A stretch of 64,000 nucleotides of DNA from positions 85,801 through 149,800 of the forward strand of contig NZ_VULN01000005.1 in assembly GCF_009696675.1 (NCBI RefSeq). The letters run 5' to 3'. Within the stretch, counting starts at the first letter, position 1; every line of letters begins with the position of its first letter. The translations under genes were made by a program, and so were the position numbers. Origin of the DNA: Acidaminococcus fermentans (GTDB taxonomy: Bacteria > Bacillota > Negativicutes > Acidaminococcales > Acidaminococcaceae). The notes under the pieces were generated by a model. It was not told the DNA's origin. It ran no database searches and worked only from the letters and a program-made list of their open reading frames with translations. Below are positions 39,683 through 49,643 of this stretch, piece by piece.

Positions 39683-41774
39683 AGGGATTCCTCCTCTTTG
39701 CACAGAACGCTGCCACATGGGGATACGCCAGGGCGAAGATGGCAAGGGCAATAAGCCCGGCCACCAGCCCCACTCCGTATCCGTCCAGGGCCCGTACATA
39801 ACTCATGAGAATGGGCGAACGCATGTGGGCAAAGGTCTGGACGGCACTGCCCTGGCCGATGGCGGCCCCGGTGACGCACAGTCCGTAGAACCAGGTGGGC
39901 AGCTTTTTCCAGGCAGCCCAGGCGGCCAGGAAAAAGGCCGGATGGCCGATCATGAATTCCTTTTCCCGGGGCCGGGCCCACATGGTCTCTTCCAGGAAGA
40001 ACCGGAGCTTCTGCTCAATGGCAGGCACCGGCACCCCGGCCGTATGGCCGCTGCGGCCGATGAACACCCAGGCCACAAAGGCGAAGATGCCCAGGATGCA
40101 CAGGGCCTTCAGGTTCAGAGGCTGGTTCAGGAAGCCCAGCACCCGGCGGAAAGGCTTCCGCCAGTCTTCTCCCTGCTGCCACAGACCATGGGTCCGGAGG
40201 AACAGCAGGCAGGTCAGGACCACCGGCAGCATGAAGGTGGCCTTTACCCCCCGATAAATATCCATTTCCAGCAGGAACCGGGTATCGCTGAGTATGCCTC
40301 CCACCATGGATGCCCCGATCAGGGACAGGACGATGGTTTCAAACAGATGGACACAAGTCCGGAGAGCCAAAGCCCCCAGGCTGCCCCGGGATCCGTTTTT
40401 CCGCCAGATCCCCATCATCCGGTGCATGCTCAGCACCGGGAAGATCACCGCAGCCCCAAAGGCCACGCCCTGACGGGCCAGGAGCCCCAGGGGGCCGGCA
40501 AAAAGGCCGGCAGTCACCAGCACCCCGAAAATGCCCGTGGCTTTGACATAATGCTTTTCAGGGAGTACCCCCAAAAGCAGGAAATACAGGCACCAGGCGG
40601 CGGCCAGGGAGAAGGCCATGGGAATGTACCACAGCCGGCTGGGCTGGTATACCTTGTAAATATCCGCCGGCCCCGTGGCAAAGCCCTTGCTGGCCACATC
40701 CCTGGTCACCCGGTCCACATAGTCCAGGTTGGTCTGGAGCAGGGTCTTGTTGTCCCGGGGAGTCAGGAAGGTCTTGATGTAGTTCACCCGGATGTTCCGT
40801 TCCTCATCCGCCAGGGACCAGCGGCGGAAGGCATCGAACACCTGCATTTTCCGCTGTTCCGCATCGGCGATTACATAGGTCCGGGCCACCTGGTAGTTGG
40901 CCAGTCTGGCCAGTTCGGTCATCCCTTCCAGTTTTACGAACTGGAGCTGGGTGACCCCTTCCACCATACCCATGGTAATGTGCCGCTGGAGCAGGTTTTT
41001 GGCCACCAGAGGCAGGTACTTGTTGTTCCCCAGCATCTGTTTGCCGCTGCCGATAATCAGGCTCACTTTGGCCCCGCTGTCATCCAGCCGGCGGAAGAAG
41101 GCGTTGATCTGTTCCTCTTCGCTGGCGGCGGCTGCGGTATACCGTTCACAGTAGTTGGTGGGACGGATGGCCACCATGAAGCCGTTCTTCGTCACATCCT
41201 GGAGCTCATCGGTGGACGGCCCCAGGTCCATTTCCCGGACGCCCCGTTCGTCCCCGGCAATGGGGTTCTTGCTGATGATGGTATCCCCGTCGAACCGGAG
41301 GATCAGGGGAGAGGCATTCAGTTCCACGATCCGTTCTTTCCCGAACCGGAGCCGGATGTCCTCTTCTGCTTCCTTCAGGGCCCGTTCACTGGTCCCGGCG
41401 GAAATGTACAGGGCATCCACCATAAAGTCCGGATTGTCCACAATGGCCTGCCATTCCGGACGGAGCTGCTGGACCCGGGCCAGTTCCAGGAGCTGGGCCC
41501 CGGTGAGCACGTTCACGGACCCTTTCTGGGCCAGTTTGTCCAGGCTGGTGTCGAACACTGTCAGGGTGGTCACCCCCCGGTCCCGGAACTCCTTGAACAC
41601 CTGCTCCTTGGGAACTCCTTCCTCCTGGGCCATGCGCACCAGGCTGTTGTATTCCATGACCGTTTCGATGGTTTTGTTGGCCCGTTCCACCTGGATCCGC
41701 TGCCAGTTCAGGCACAGGGAAGCGGCCAGTCCCAGGCCCACCAGGGCCAGGAACAGTTTCTGATAGGTTTTCAT
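39675..41774 (-). CDS. DUF5693 family membrane protein
   Basis: This 699-aa protein has one N-terminal helix, a ~370-residue extracytoplasmic domain, then about nine to ten helices from residue ~395 (MAFSLAAAWCLYFLLLGVLP onward). The soluble part holds NSLVRMAQEEGVPKEQVFKE and RDRGVTTLTVFDTSLDKL. DUF5693 has no known activity, but the gene regularly sits next to csaB in Firmicutes, and here the two overlap by 8 nt. A role in lipid-linked glycan export or pyruvylation is inference from this linkage. The ATG lies 16 nt after the prfB stop. Confidence 0.88.
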   Translation of the reverse strand: MKTYQKLFLALVGLGLAASLCLNWQRIQVERANKTIETVMEYNSLVRMAQEEGVPKEQVFKEFRDRGVTTLTVFDTSLDKLAQKGSVNVLTGAQLLELARVQQLRPEWQAIVDNPDFMVDALYISAGTSERALKEAEEDIRLRFGKERIVELNASPLILRFDGDTIISKNPIAGDERGVREMDLGPSTDELQDVTKNGFMVAIRPTNYCERYTAAAASEEEQINAFFRRLDDSGAKVSLIIGSGKQMLGNNKYLPLVAKNLLQRHITMGMVEGVTQLQFVKLEGMTELARLANYQVARTYVIADAEQRKMQVFDAFRRWSLADEERNIRVNYIKTFLTPRDNKTLLQTNLDYVDRVTRDVASKGFATGPADIYKVYQPSRLWYIPMAFSLAAAWCLYFLLLGVLPEKHYVKATGIFGVLVTAGLFAGPLGLLARQGVAFGAAVIFPVLSMHRMMGIWRKNGSRGSLGALALRTCVHLFETIVLSLIGASMVGGILSDTRFLLEMDIYRGVKATFMLPVVLTCLLFLRTHGLWQQGEDWRKPFRRVLGFLNQPLNLKALCILGIFAFVAWVFIGRSGHTAGVPVPAIEQKLRFFLEETMWARPREKEFMIGHPAFFLAAWAAWKKLPTWFYGLCVTGAAIGQGSAVQTFAHMRSPILMSYVRALDGYGVGLVAGLIALAIFALAYPHVAAFCAKRRNPFG

Positions 41775-41790
41775 GGTGTCAGACCACCTC

Positions 41791-42891
41791 TCAGTGTTTC
41801 AGGCTGCGGAGATAGGCTTCCACAAACAGGTCCAGATCCCCGTCCATCACCGCCTGGATGTTGCCGGTTTCCGCTCCCGTCCGATGGTCCTTCACCATGG
41901 TGTAGGGCTGGAACACATAGGACCGGATCTGGCTGCCCCATTCGATGGCCTGGTAATCCCCGGCGATTTCGCTGATTTTTTTGTCCTGGATGGCCTTTTC
42001 ATATTCATACAGTTTGGCACGGAGCAGAGCCAGGCAGCGTTCCTTGTTCTGGAGCTGGCTCCGTTCGTTCTGGCACTGGACCACGATCCCGGTGGGAAGG
42101 TGGGTCATCCGGACAGCGGAAGAAGTCTTGTTGACGTGCTGTCCGCCGGCACCGCTGGCCCGGTAGTAGTCCACCCGCACATCGTCCATGTTCAGGTTCA
42201 CTTCCACGGTTTCGTCCAGTTCGGGCATTACATCCACTGCGGCAAAAGAGGTGTGCCGCCGGGCGTTGGCATCGAAGGGAGAGATCCGCACCAGACGGTG
42301 GACCCCCTTCTCGCTTTTCAGGAACCCGTAGGCATTGTGTCCCTGGATGGTAAGGGTGGCGCTTTTCACCCCTGCTTCTTCCCCGGGGAGTACATCCAGC
42401 AGTTCCACGGAGAATCCCTTCCGTTCCGCATACCGGGTGTACATCCGCAGCAGCATGTTGGTCCAGTCCTGGGCTTCGGTGCCGCCGGCCCCGGCATGGA
42501 GGGTCAGGATGGCGTTGTTGGCGTCATACTGGTCGCTGAGGAGCATGCCCAGTTCCAGGTCCGCCAGGGTCTTCCGGGCGGTTTCCACTTCGCTTTCGAT
42601 TTCACTCTGGAGGCTGTCGTCCTTTTCCTCCATGGCCATTTCCCAGAGGGTCTCCACGTCTTCCAACTTCTGGTTCAGCCCGTGGTAGGTCTCCACTTCG
42701 CTTTTCAGGTTGTTGGCTTCCTGGGCCACGGTCTGAGCCTTGTCCGGATCATCCCAGAACCCGGGCGCCGCCATCTGGTGTTCCAGGTCTTCGATCCGCT
42801 CTTCCTTCTGGGCAATCTTCAGACCGCCCTTCAGTTCTTCCAGTTTATCTTTCAATTGGGTGATTGCCGGTTTCAGTTCTTCCAGTAACAA
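41791..42891 (-). CDS. prfB: Peptide chain release factor 2 (no frameshift; TTG start)
   Basis: RF2 reads stop codons UGA and UAA. The 366-aa product is uninterrupted: the N-terminal helix ITQLKDKLEELKGGLKIAQ passes the point where many prfB genes carry a CTTTGA frameshift, so that autoregulatory site is absent. The release motif GGQ is in ASGAGGQHVNKTSSAVR and the codon-recognition region precedes it. TTG at 42891 is the only start giving a full N-terminus; the Shine-Dalgarno is weak (GGGCTGGAA). A hairpin terminator separates it from secA. Confidence 0.95.
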   Translation of the reverse strand: MLLEELKPAITQLKDKLEELKGGLKIAQKEERIEDLEHQMAAPGFWDDPDKAQTVAQEANNLKSEVETYHGLNQKLEDVETLWEMAMEEKDDSLQSEIESEVETARKTLADLELGMLLSDQYDANNAILTLHAGAGGTEAQDWTNMLLRMYTRYAERKGFSVELLDVLPGEEAGVKSATLTIQGHNAYGFLKSEKGVHRLVRISPFDANARRHTSFAAVDVMPELDETVEVNLNMDDVRVDYYRASGAGGQHVNKTSSAVRMTHLPTGIVVQCQNERSQLQNKERCLALLRAKLYEYEKAIQDKKISEIAGDYQAIEWGSQIRSYVFQPYTMVKDHRTGAETGNIQAVMDGDLDLFVEAYLRSLKH

Positions 42892-42930
42892 GATTTTCCA
42901 GCCCTTTCTTTTCGTAATGGTAAAATGGGA

Positions 42931-42959
42931 AAAACGAAGCCGGGTTTCCCCAGCTCCGT
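42931..42959 (-). terminator. secA terminator
   Basis: On the minus strand ACGGAGCTGGG pairs (two G-T pairs) with CCCGGCTTCGT and runs into TTTTT, 62 nt past the secA stop. Confidence 0.8.
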
Positions 42960-43020
42960 TTGGTGCATCCGTTTTTGTCTCCCCCAGCGGGGATTCGGGG
43001 AATGCTGTCCCCGGGCGCTC

Positions 43021-45507
43021 TTACTGCCGGGGAGCCCCTGCCGGCTTTCCTTCCCCGTGGATTTCCGCAGGAGTCTGAGCACCTTCCGCCGTACCGTCCA
43101 CATTGGGGTTATTCACGGAAGCGTTGGACAGGTGGTCTTCCACCGTAGGCTGGGTCACCACGTTCACCCGGTACATGTACCGGACCACATCGTCCACAAT
43201 GGCTTCCTTCATGCCTTCGAACATGTCGTAGGCTTCAAATTTGTATTCCACCAGAGGATCCCGCTGGCCGTAGGCCCGGAGCCCGATTCCTTCCCGGAGG
43301 GCATCCATGGCATCCAGGTGTTCCATCCAGTGGGTATCCACCACCTTCAGCATCACCAGGTTTTCCAGTTCCCGCATAATGGGAGCGGTGATGGCGGTTT
43401 CCCGTTCGTCGTAGTAATCGTGGGCCACCTTGTGGAGATGTTCCTCCAGTTCTTCCCGGCTCATGTTGGCCAGTTCGTCAGCCTTCAGGCTGCCCTGAGG
43501 TGCATAGAATTCCTCTGCGTATTTGATCAGGGAAGGAATGTCCCAGTCCTCGCTGTAGGCTTCTTTGGGAGCGTACATATCCATGGTCCGGTCCACAATG
43601 TGGTCCGCCATGCCCAGGACCGTTTCCTTCAGATCGGCCTTTTCCAGGATCTTCCGGCGCTGGTCGTAGATGACTTCCCGCTGTTCGTTCATCACATCGT
43701 CATATTCCAGCACGTGTTTCCGGATGTCGAAGTTCCGGCTTTCCACTTTCTTCTGGGCGTTTTCGATGGACCGGGTCACCAGCTTGTGTTCGATAGGTTC
43801 GTCTTCGTCCATCCCCAGCTTGTCCATGATCCCGGAAATGTTGTCAGAACCGAACAGCCGCATCAGGTCGTCTTCCAGAGACAGGTAGAAACGGGTGGAA
43901 CCCGGATCCCCCTGACGGGCGCAGCGGCCCCGGAGCTGATTGTCGATCCGGCGGGATTCGTGCCGTTCCGTACCGATGATGTGGAGACCGCCCAGTTCGG
44001 CCACCCCTTCGCCCAGGGTGATATCCGTACCACGGCCGGCCATGTTGGTGGCAATGGTCACGGCCCCCATCTGGCCGGCATCTGCCACGATCTCCGCTTC
44101 TTTTTCATGATACTTGGCGTTCAGCACATTGTGCTGGATGCCCTTTTTCTTCAGCATGGCGGACAGTTCCTCGCTCTGGGCGATGGAAGTGGTCCCCACC
44201 AGCACCGGCCGGCCTACGGAATGGAGTTCCTCAATGGCCTTCACCACAGCCCGGTACTTGGCTTTCTTGGTTTTGTAGATCACATCCGGGTAGTCGATCC
44301 GGATATTGGGTTTGTTGGTGGGCACCACGTAGACGCTGAGCCCGTAAATCTTCTGGAATTCCTGTTCTTCCGTCTTGGCGGTACCGGTCATGCCGGACAG
44401 CTTGTCGTACATCCGGAAGTAGTTCTGGAAGGTGATGGTGGCCAGGGTCTGGCTTTCCCGTTCCACCTTCACATGTTCCTTGGCTTCGATGGCCTGGTGC
44501 AGCCCTTCGGAATACCGGCGGCCGTACATGAGCCGGCCGGTGAATTCATCCACGATGATGACTTCCCCGTCCTTCACCACATAGTCCCGGTCCCGGATCA
44601 TCAGTGCCTTGGCCTTCAGGGCTTCCATCAGCTGATGGGACAGATCCGTGCCGTTTTCCGGGTCGTACATGTTCTTTACGCCCAGGAGTTTTTCCGCCTT
44701 GGCGATACCGGCTTCGGTAGGAGCCACGGTCTTGAGCTTTTCATCTACGGTGTAGTCTTCTTTTTCCTTGAAGTTCTTCACCACATCCGCCATGATGTTG
44801 TACAGATCCGTGGATTTTTCCCCGGGACCGGAAATGATCAGAGGCGTACGGGCTTCATCGATGAGGATGGAGTCCACTTCGTCCACGATGGCATAATGGA
44901 GGGGCCGCTGGACCATCTGATCCAGGGACACCACCATATTGTCCCGGAGGTAGTCGAACCCGAATTCGTTGTTGGTGCCGTAGGTGATATCCGCTGCATA
45001 GGCTGCCTTCCGGGCGGGGAAATCCATGTCGTGGACAATCAGCCCCACGCTCATCCCCAGGAACCGGTACACCCGGCCCATGTCTTCACTGTCCCGGCGG
45101 GCCAGGTAGTCGTTGACGGTGACCACATGGACCCCTTTGCCTTCCAAGGCGTTCAGGTAAGCCGGCAGGGTGGCCACCAAGGTCTTCCCTTCACCGGTAC
45201 GCATTTCGGCGATGTTCCCCCGGTGGAGGATGCAGCCCCCGATCAGCTGCACATCGAAATGACGCAGCCCCAGCACCCGGCGGGAGGCTTCCCGGACCAC
45301 GGCAAAAGCTTCCGGCAGCAGGTCATCCAGGGTTTCTCCTTTGGTGAGCCGCAGCCGGAATTCCTGGGTCTTGGCACAGAGGCGGGCATCGCTGAGCCCG
45401 GCCATTTCCGGTTCCAGCGCATTGATTTTATCCACATAGCCCTGGCAGACCTTCAATTCTTTCTTATTGGGGTCACCAAAGACCAGTTTCATCAGGTTTT
45501 CCAGCAA
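43021..45507 (-). CDS. secA: Preprotein translocase ATPase SecA (TTG start)
   Basis: This 828-aa protein is the export motor that drives preproteins through SecYEG. It has Walker [68 protein letters not shown] and [12 protein letters not shown]. The tail ends [11 protein letters not shown], with none of the cysteines of the usual C-terminal zinc motif, as in some Firmicutes. A TTG at 45507 with GAGGAG 8 nt upstream gives [12 protein letters not shown], the family N-terminus; the GTG three codons earlier lies inside the Shine-Dalgarno. Confidence 0.97.
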   Translation of the reverse strand: MLENLMKLVFGDPNKKELKVCQGYVDKINALEPEMAGLSDARLCAKTQEFRLRLTKGETLDDLLPEAFAVVREASRRVLGLRHFDVQLIGGCILHRGNIAEMRTGEGKTLVATLPAYLNALEGKGVHVVTVNDYLARRDSEDMGRVYRFLGMSVGLIVHDMDFPARKAAYAADITYGTNNEFGFDYLRDNMVVSLDQMVQRPLHYAIVDEVDSILIDEARTPLIISGPGEKSTDLYNIMADVVKNFKEKEDYTVDEKLKTVAPTEAGIAKAEKLLGVKNMYDPENGTDLSHQLMEALKAKALMIRDRDYVVKDGEVIIVDEFTGRLMYGRRYSEGLHQAIEAKEHVKVERESQTLATITFQNYFRMYDKLSGMTGTAKTEEQEFQKIYGLSVYVVPTNKPNIRIDYPDVIYKTKKAKYRAVVKAIEELHSVGRPVLVGTTSIAQSEELSAMLKKKGIQHNVLNAKYHEKEAEIVADAGQMGAVTIATNMAGRGTDITLGEGVAELGGLHIIGTERHESRRIDNQLRGRCARQGDPGSTRFYLSLEDDLMRLFGSDNISGIMDKLGMDEDEPIEHKLVTRSIENAQKKVESRNFDIRKHVLEYDDVMNEQREVIYDQRRKILEKADLKETVLGMADHIVDRTMDMYAPKEAYSEDWDIPSLIKYAEEFYAPQGSLKADELANMSREELEEHLHKVAHDYYDERETAITAPIMRELENLVMLKVVDTHWMEHLDAMDALREGIGLRAYGQRDPLVEYKFEAYDMFEGMKEAIVDDVVRYMYRVNVVTQPTVEDHLSNASVNNPNVDGTAEGAQTPAEIHGEGKPAGAPRQ

Positions 45508-45601
45508 GTATATCACTCCTCAGTTCTTGTAAGCGCTCCAGGCGCAAATTACCACTATGAATCCATTTTTTAATTGTAGCAAATGCGTATATGAAAGTCA
45601 A

Positions 45602-45631
45602 AAAGAGTCGGGGCAAACGCCCCGGCTCTTT
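45602..45631 (-). terminator. hpf terminator
   Basis: AAAGAGTCGGGGC and GCCCCGGCTCTTT enclose a 4-nt loop between hpf and secA, with a T-run on the minus strand. Confidence 0.88.
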
Positions 45632-45678
45632 GTAAAAATTTCTTGAATTTACGGGATAACCCAGTTTTCGGAAAAGGT

Positions 45679-46224
45679 TCAGGCCATTTCCGGATTAATC
45701 AGGCCGTAATCCCCGCTTCTTCTCCGGTATACAATGGCGATTTTTTCCGTTTCCGCATTGAAGAAAATGAAGAAATCGTGGTTCAGCATGTTCATCTGCA
45801 TAATGGCTTCCTGGACGCCCATGGGCCGCATGGCGTAATTCTTGGTACGGGCTACCTTGAATTCCCCGGTTTCTTCCGGTACATCTTCACTGTCTTCTGG
45901 CAGCGGAGCCGGTGCCGCATCCTTGAAGTTGCTGTATTTCCGTTTCATCAGGCGGGTCTTGTATTTATGGATCTGCCGTTCGATTTTTTCCACGCACTGG
46001 TCAATGGATGCATACATATTTTCAGAAGTTTCCTGGGCCCGCAGTACGATGCCGCTGGCAGGAACCGTGATTTCAACCGTATGTTTGCCTTTTTCCACCC
46101 GCATTACCGCGGTGATCTCACCTACCGTCTTGAACTGTTTGGTAATGGTCTGCACGCGTTTTTCCACGTAATCTTTTAATGCCTGGGTGACCTCGATGTT
46201 TTTACCACGAACTTTTACTGCCAT
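45679..46224 (-). CDS. hpf: Long-form ribosome hibernation-promoting factor
   Basis: This 181-aa protein has the N-terminal YfiA/HPF domain (MAVKVRGKNIEVTQALKDYV, ITAVMRVEKGKHTVEITVP, YASIDQCVEKIERQIHKYKTR) and the C-terminal dimerisation domain (FKVARTKNYAMRPMGVQEAI, FFIFFNAETEKIAIVYRRRSGDYGLI). Long HPF alone makes 100S dimers of idle ribosomes. GAGGAGG precedes the ATG at 46224. It is upstream of secA, a common arrangement. Confidence 0.96.
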   Translation of the reverse strand: MAVKVRGKNIEVTQALKDYVEKRVQTITKQFKTVGEITAVMRVEKGKHTVEITVPASGIVLRAQETSENMYASIDQCVEKIERQIHKYKTRLMKRKYSNFKDAAPAPLPEDSEDVPEETGEFKVARTKNYAMRPMGVQEAIMQMNMLNHDFFIFFNAETEKIAIVYRRRSGDYGLINPEMA

Positions 46225-46335
46225 AATAACTACCTCCTCACCAATGGGACATTTCCCATCGTTGTTATTATACATATTCTACAACTCTTCGGAAATCCCT
46301 GCAAAAGAAAATAAAAAAATGTAAATTTTTTTGAT

Positions 46336-46369
46336 AAAAAGAGGCTGCCGCACAGGCAGCAGCCCCTCT
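46336..46369 (-). terminator. Terminator after the glutamine-type ABC operon
   Basis: On the minus strand GGGGCTGCTGCC pairs with GGCAGCCTC across a short loop and is followed by TTTTT. Confidence 0.75.
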
Positions 46370-46370
46370 C

Positions 46371-47102
46371 TTACAGGATTTTGGACAGGAAATTCCGGGC
46401 CCGTTCGTTTTTGGGATGGGCGAAGAATTCGGTAGGATCTCCCTGTTCCAGGATCTTCCCGCCGTCCAGGAACAGGATCCGGTCTCCCACTTCCCGGGCA
46501 AAGCCCATTTCGTGGGTCACCACCACCATGGTCATCCCTTCCTGGGCCAGGTTCTTCATAACATCCAGTACTTCGTTGATCATTTCCGGGTCCAGGGCGG
46601 AAGTGGGCTCGTCAAAGAGCATGGCCTTGGGCTTCATGCACAGGGCCCGGGCAATGGCCACCCGCTGCTGCTGGCCCCCGGACAGGCTGCCGGGATAGGC
46701 GTCGGCCTTGTTCAACAGGCCCACCTTGTCCAGGTACAGCTTGGCCTTTTCCACCGCTTCTTCCTTCTTTTCGTGGCGGACGATCATGGGAGCCAGGATC
46801 AGGTTGTCCATCACCGTCATGTGAGGGAACAGGTTGAACCGCTGGAACACCATCCCCACTTCTTTCCGCACTTCGTTGATGTTGGCTTCCCCGTTGAGGG
46901 GGATCCCGTCAAAGGTAATGGAGCCGGCCGTAGGCACTTCCAGATAGTTCAGGCACCGGAGAAAGGTACTTTTCCCGCCGCCGCTGGGGCCGATGACCAC
47001 CACCACTTCCTGTTCGGCAATGGTCACGTCGATGCCCTTGAGCACCTCGTTGTCCCCATAGCTTTTCCGGAGGCCCTCCACTTTAATCATTTCACTGTTC
47101 AT
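46371..47102 (-). CDS. glnQ: Polar amino-acid ABC transporter ATP-binding protein (GlnQ-type)
   Basis: This 243-aa ATPase has Walker [17 protein letters not shown]-loop [13 protein letters not shown], signature [15 protein letters not shown], Walker [16 protein letters not shown] and [14 protein letters not shown]. It overlaps the permease stop by 11 nt and completes a binding protein-permease-ATPase operon for glutamine or related amino acids. The gene name follows family similarity; the substrate is not proven. Confidence 0.93.
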   Translation of the reverse strand: MNSEMIKVEGLRKSYGDNEVLKGIDVTIAEQEVVVVIGPSGGGKSTFLRCLNYLEVPTAGSITFDGIPLNGEANINEVRKEVGMVFQRFNLFPHMTVMDNLILAPMIVRHEKKEEAVEKAKLYLDKVGLLNKADAYPGSLSGGQQQRVAIARALCMKPKAMLFDEPTSALDPEMINEVLDVMKNLAQEGMTMVVVTHEMGFAREVGDRILFLDGGKILEQGDPTEFFAHPKNERARNFLSKIL

Positions 47103-47748
47103 CTTTCTTGTACCGCCTTTCCAGGACGCCTACCAAACGGGCCACCGCAAATGTCATAATGAGATAGATGATGGCCACGCTGAGCCAGATTTCAAAAGAG
47201 GCATAGGTCCGGGCAATGATCAGCTGGCCCCGGCGGGTCAGTTCTTCGAACCCGATGACGGACACCAGGGAGGAGTCCTTCAGCATGGCGATGAATTCGT
47301 TGCCCAGAGGCGGGATGATCCGCTTGAAGGCCTGGGGCAGGATAATGTGGCGCATGGTCTGCCACCAGGTCATGCCCAGGCTCCGGCCGGCTTCCATCTG
47401 TCCCTTGTCGATGGATTCGATGCCGCCCCGGAAGATTTCCGCCACATAGGCCCCGGAGTTGATGGAGCAGGCGGAAATGGCAGCCACATAGGCATCCACC
47501 CGGTGATGGATTAGGGCCGGCAGGGCAAAGTACACCAGAAAGATCTGGACCAGCAGGGGGGTGCCCCGGAGAAAGGTCACATAGATATCGCCTAAAATGC
47601 GCAGGGCCCTGATGCCGCAGAGACGGATCAGGGACACCACTACGCCGATGAAGAGCCCCAGGCCCACACTGGCCGCTGTGATTTCTACAGTAATGCCTGC
47701 CCCGGCAAGCAGCAGGGGCAGGGATTCCTTCATGATTTCAAAATTCAT
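47092..47748 (-). CDS. glnP: Polar amino-acid ABC transporter permease (GlnP-type)
   Basis: This 218-aa inner-membrane permease has [20 protein letters not shown] at the start, [19 protein letters not shown] and the EAA-like loop [23 protein letters not shown]. It lies 27 nt after the binding-protein gene and overlaps the ATPase gene. Confidence 0.94.
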   Translation of the reverse strand: MNFEIMKESLPLLLAGAGITVEITAASVGLGLFIGVVVSLIRLCGIRALRILGDIYVTFLRGTPLLVQIFLVYFALPALIHHRVDAYVAAISACSINSGAYVAEIFRGGIESIDKGQMEAGRSLGMTWWQTMRHIILPQAFKRIIPPLGNEFIAMLKDSSLVSVIGFEELTRRGQLIIARTYASFEIWLSVAIIYLIMTFAVARLVGVLERRYKKDEQ

Positions 47749-47775
47749 GCATTCTCTTCCTTTTCCAGAAACCGC

Positions 47776-48555
47776 TTATTGAGCGGCTTTGGCATCTTTG
47801 CCGAACCATTTGGTGTAGATCTTGTCATATTCACCGTTTTTCTTCAGTTCAGCCAAAGCCTTGTTGAAGTCGGCAGCCAGTTTGCTGTCCTTCTTGAAGG
47901 CAAAGCCGTAGGATTCCGCATCCATGGTATCCCCTACGATCTTGTCCTTGTCCTTGCCTTCCTTGGTCAGGTAGTACTGGGCCACAGGCTTGTCGATGAT
48001 CACCGCGTCAACCCCTTTGTTTTCCAGTTCCAGGAAGACTTCCGCATTGGTGTTGAAGGAAGTCACTTTGGCGCCGGGAACCTTGGCGGCCTTGTCAGCA
48101 CCAGTGGTGCCGATCTGTACGGCGATCTTCTTCCCTTCCAGGTCTTTGATGCTCTTCACATCGTTGTTGTCCTTGGTCACTACCACTACCAGACCGGAAG
48201 TGTAGTAGGGATCAGAGAAGGTCACGGCCTTTTTCCGTTCGTCGGTGATGCTCATGCCTGCGGCCACCGCATCGATGTTGCCGGAGTTCAGGGCCGGGAT
48301 CAGGGCATCGAAGCCCATGTTCTGGATTTCCACTTTTTTGCCCAGCTGTTTGCCGATGGCCCGGGCCAGGTCCATATCGAATCCGGCGAATTCCTTGGAA
48401 TCTTTTTCCTGGAATTCGAAAGGAGCAAAGGTGGGTTCGGTCCCTACTTTGATCACTTTCTGGTCATTGGCAGCCTGTTTGGTATCGCTTCCGCAGCCGG
48501 CCACGGCCAGCATCAGAGCAGCCAGTACGCACATTACAGCAGAGATTTTTTTCAT
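47776..48555 (-). CDS. glnH: Glutamine-type substrate-binding lipoprotein
   Basis: This 259-aa family-3 binding protein has a signal peptide with lipobox VAGCGSD. The ligand site is marked by VGTEPTFAPFEFQ, AGFDMDLARAIGKQLG, MSITDERKKAVTFSDPYYTSG and VQIGTTGADKA. It is first in the operon with the permease and ATPase. The Arg in DERK and the Asp in the late strand are as in glutamine and glutamate binders. Confidence 0.93.
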   Translation of the reverse strand: MKKISAVMCVLAALMLAVAGCGSDTKQAANDQKVIKVGTEPTFAPFEFQEKDSKEFAGFDMDLARAIGKQLGKKVEIQNMGFDALIPALNSGNIDAVAAGMSITDERKKAVTFSDPYYTSGLVVVVTKDNNDVKSIKDLEGKKIAVQIGTTGADKAAKVPGAKVTSFNTNAEVFLELENKGVDAVIIDKPVAQYYLTKEGKDKDKIVGDTMDAESYGFAFKKDSKLAADFNKALAELKKNGEYDKIYTKWFGKDAKAAQ

Positions 48556-48625
48556 AATCTTCCCTCCATCTTCATAATGTAATCATTATACAGCGTTGCG
48601 TATGTTTATACAACCGGTTTTCGAG

Positions 48626-48657
48626 AAAAAGGGGCTGCCGCATACGCAGCAGCCCCG
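48626..48657 (-). terminator. Terminator of the solitary binding-protein gene
   Basis: GGGGCTGCTGC and GCGGCAGCCCC form a perfect stem, with TTTTT on the minus strand. The 236-nt gap also holds TTGACAATTGACCACTGACC and CAATTGTACCAATTG strings and no gene. Confidence 0.85.
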
Positions 48658-48791
48658 TCACCAGCCTCTAGTCACTAGTCTCTGGCTTTTGGAAATCAAT
48701 TGTACCAATTGATTTTGAATTTGTTTTTCAATGCCAGCAGAGCTGGCTTCCCCCGGCCATTGACAATTGACCACTGACCATTGACAATCTC

Positions 48792-49577
48792 TTATTCCGC
48801 CTTGAACCACTTGTCGTAAATCTTCTGGTATTCTCCGTCTTTCTTCAGTTCAGCCAGGGCTTTGTTCAGCTTGTCGCAGAGTTCTTTGTTTTTCTTGGCA
48901 GTGGCGATGCCGTAGAAGTCGCCTTTCTTGGGGGTCCCCACGCTCTTGGCGTACTGGCTGCCCCCCTGTTTCAGGAAGTACTGGAGCACCGGCAGATCGC
49001 TGATCACCGCATCGGCGCCGCCGTTTTTCAGTTCCAGGCAGGCCAGGTCGGAGGAATCGAAGGTCTTGACCTTGGCTCCTTCAATGGTTTCCGCATATTT
49101 GGCCCCGGTGGTGCCCAGCTGGACGGCAATGGTCTTGCCCTTCAGATCATCCAGACCCTTGATGGCATCGTTATCCTTTTTCACCACGGCCATCAGACCG
49201 GATTCATAGTAGGGATCGGTGAAGTTCACTTTCTGTTTCCGGGCATCGGTGATGCTCATGCCAGTGATGGAAACGTCGATGTTCCCGGATTCCAGGGACG
49301 GGATCAGTCCGTCAAAGGCGATGCTCTTGATGGTCACCTTTTCATAACCGGCTTTTTTGGCCAGAGCATTGATCAGGTCGATGTCGAAGCCCTGGACCTT
49401 GCCGTCCTTCTTGTCGGTAAATTCAAAAGGAGCAAAGGAAGGGTTGGTCCCCACCACCAGTTCCTTTTTGTCAGTGGCTTTTTTGTCGGCGGTGCCGGAG
49501 CCCCCGCCGCATCCTGCTGCGGCCACGCACAGCATCAGCCCGGCCAGGATTCCAGCAAGCATCTTCATTTTCTTCAT
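48792..49577 (-). CDS. Polar amino-acid substrate-binding lipoprotein, solitary
   Basis: This 261-aa family-3 binding protein with lipobox AAAGCGGG is similar in most blocks to the downstream GlnH-like protein: VGTNPSFAPFEF, QGFDIDLINALAKKAG, MSITDARKQKVNFTDPYYESG and VQLGTTGAKYAET. It has its own terminator and therefore appears monocistronic. It may share the neighbouring permease and ATPase and widen their substrate range; this is inference from position and similarity. Confidence 0.92.
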   Translation of the reverse strand: MKKMKMLAGILAGLMLCVAAAGCGGGSGTADKKATDKKELVVGTNPSFAPFEFTDKKDGKVQGFDIDLINALAKKAGYEKVTIKSIAFDGLIPSLESGNIDVSITGMSITDARKQKVNFTDPYYESGLMAVVKKDNDAIKGLDDLKGKTIAVQLGTTGAKYAETIEGAKVKTFDSSDLACLELKNGGADAVISDLPVLQYFLKQGGSQYAKSVGTPKKGDFYGIATAKKNKELCDKLNKALAELKKDGEYQKIYDKWFKAE

Positions 49578-49643
49578 AAATATTCCTCCTCATTTGGCCC
49601 ATATACTGGCTATTTCGTTATTTGATGGATAAATTATACATCT

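Noticed and set aside
42873..43103. Short frame ending ..GKSCYWKN upstream of prfB as a frameshift leader
   Set aside because: The prfB frame already contains the full N-terminal helix from its TTG start and has no slippery CTTTGA.
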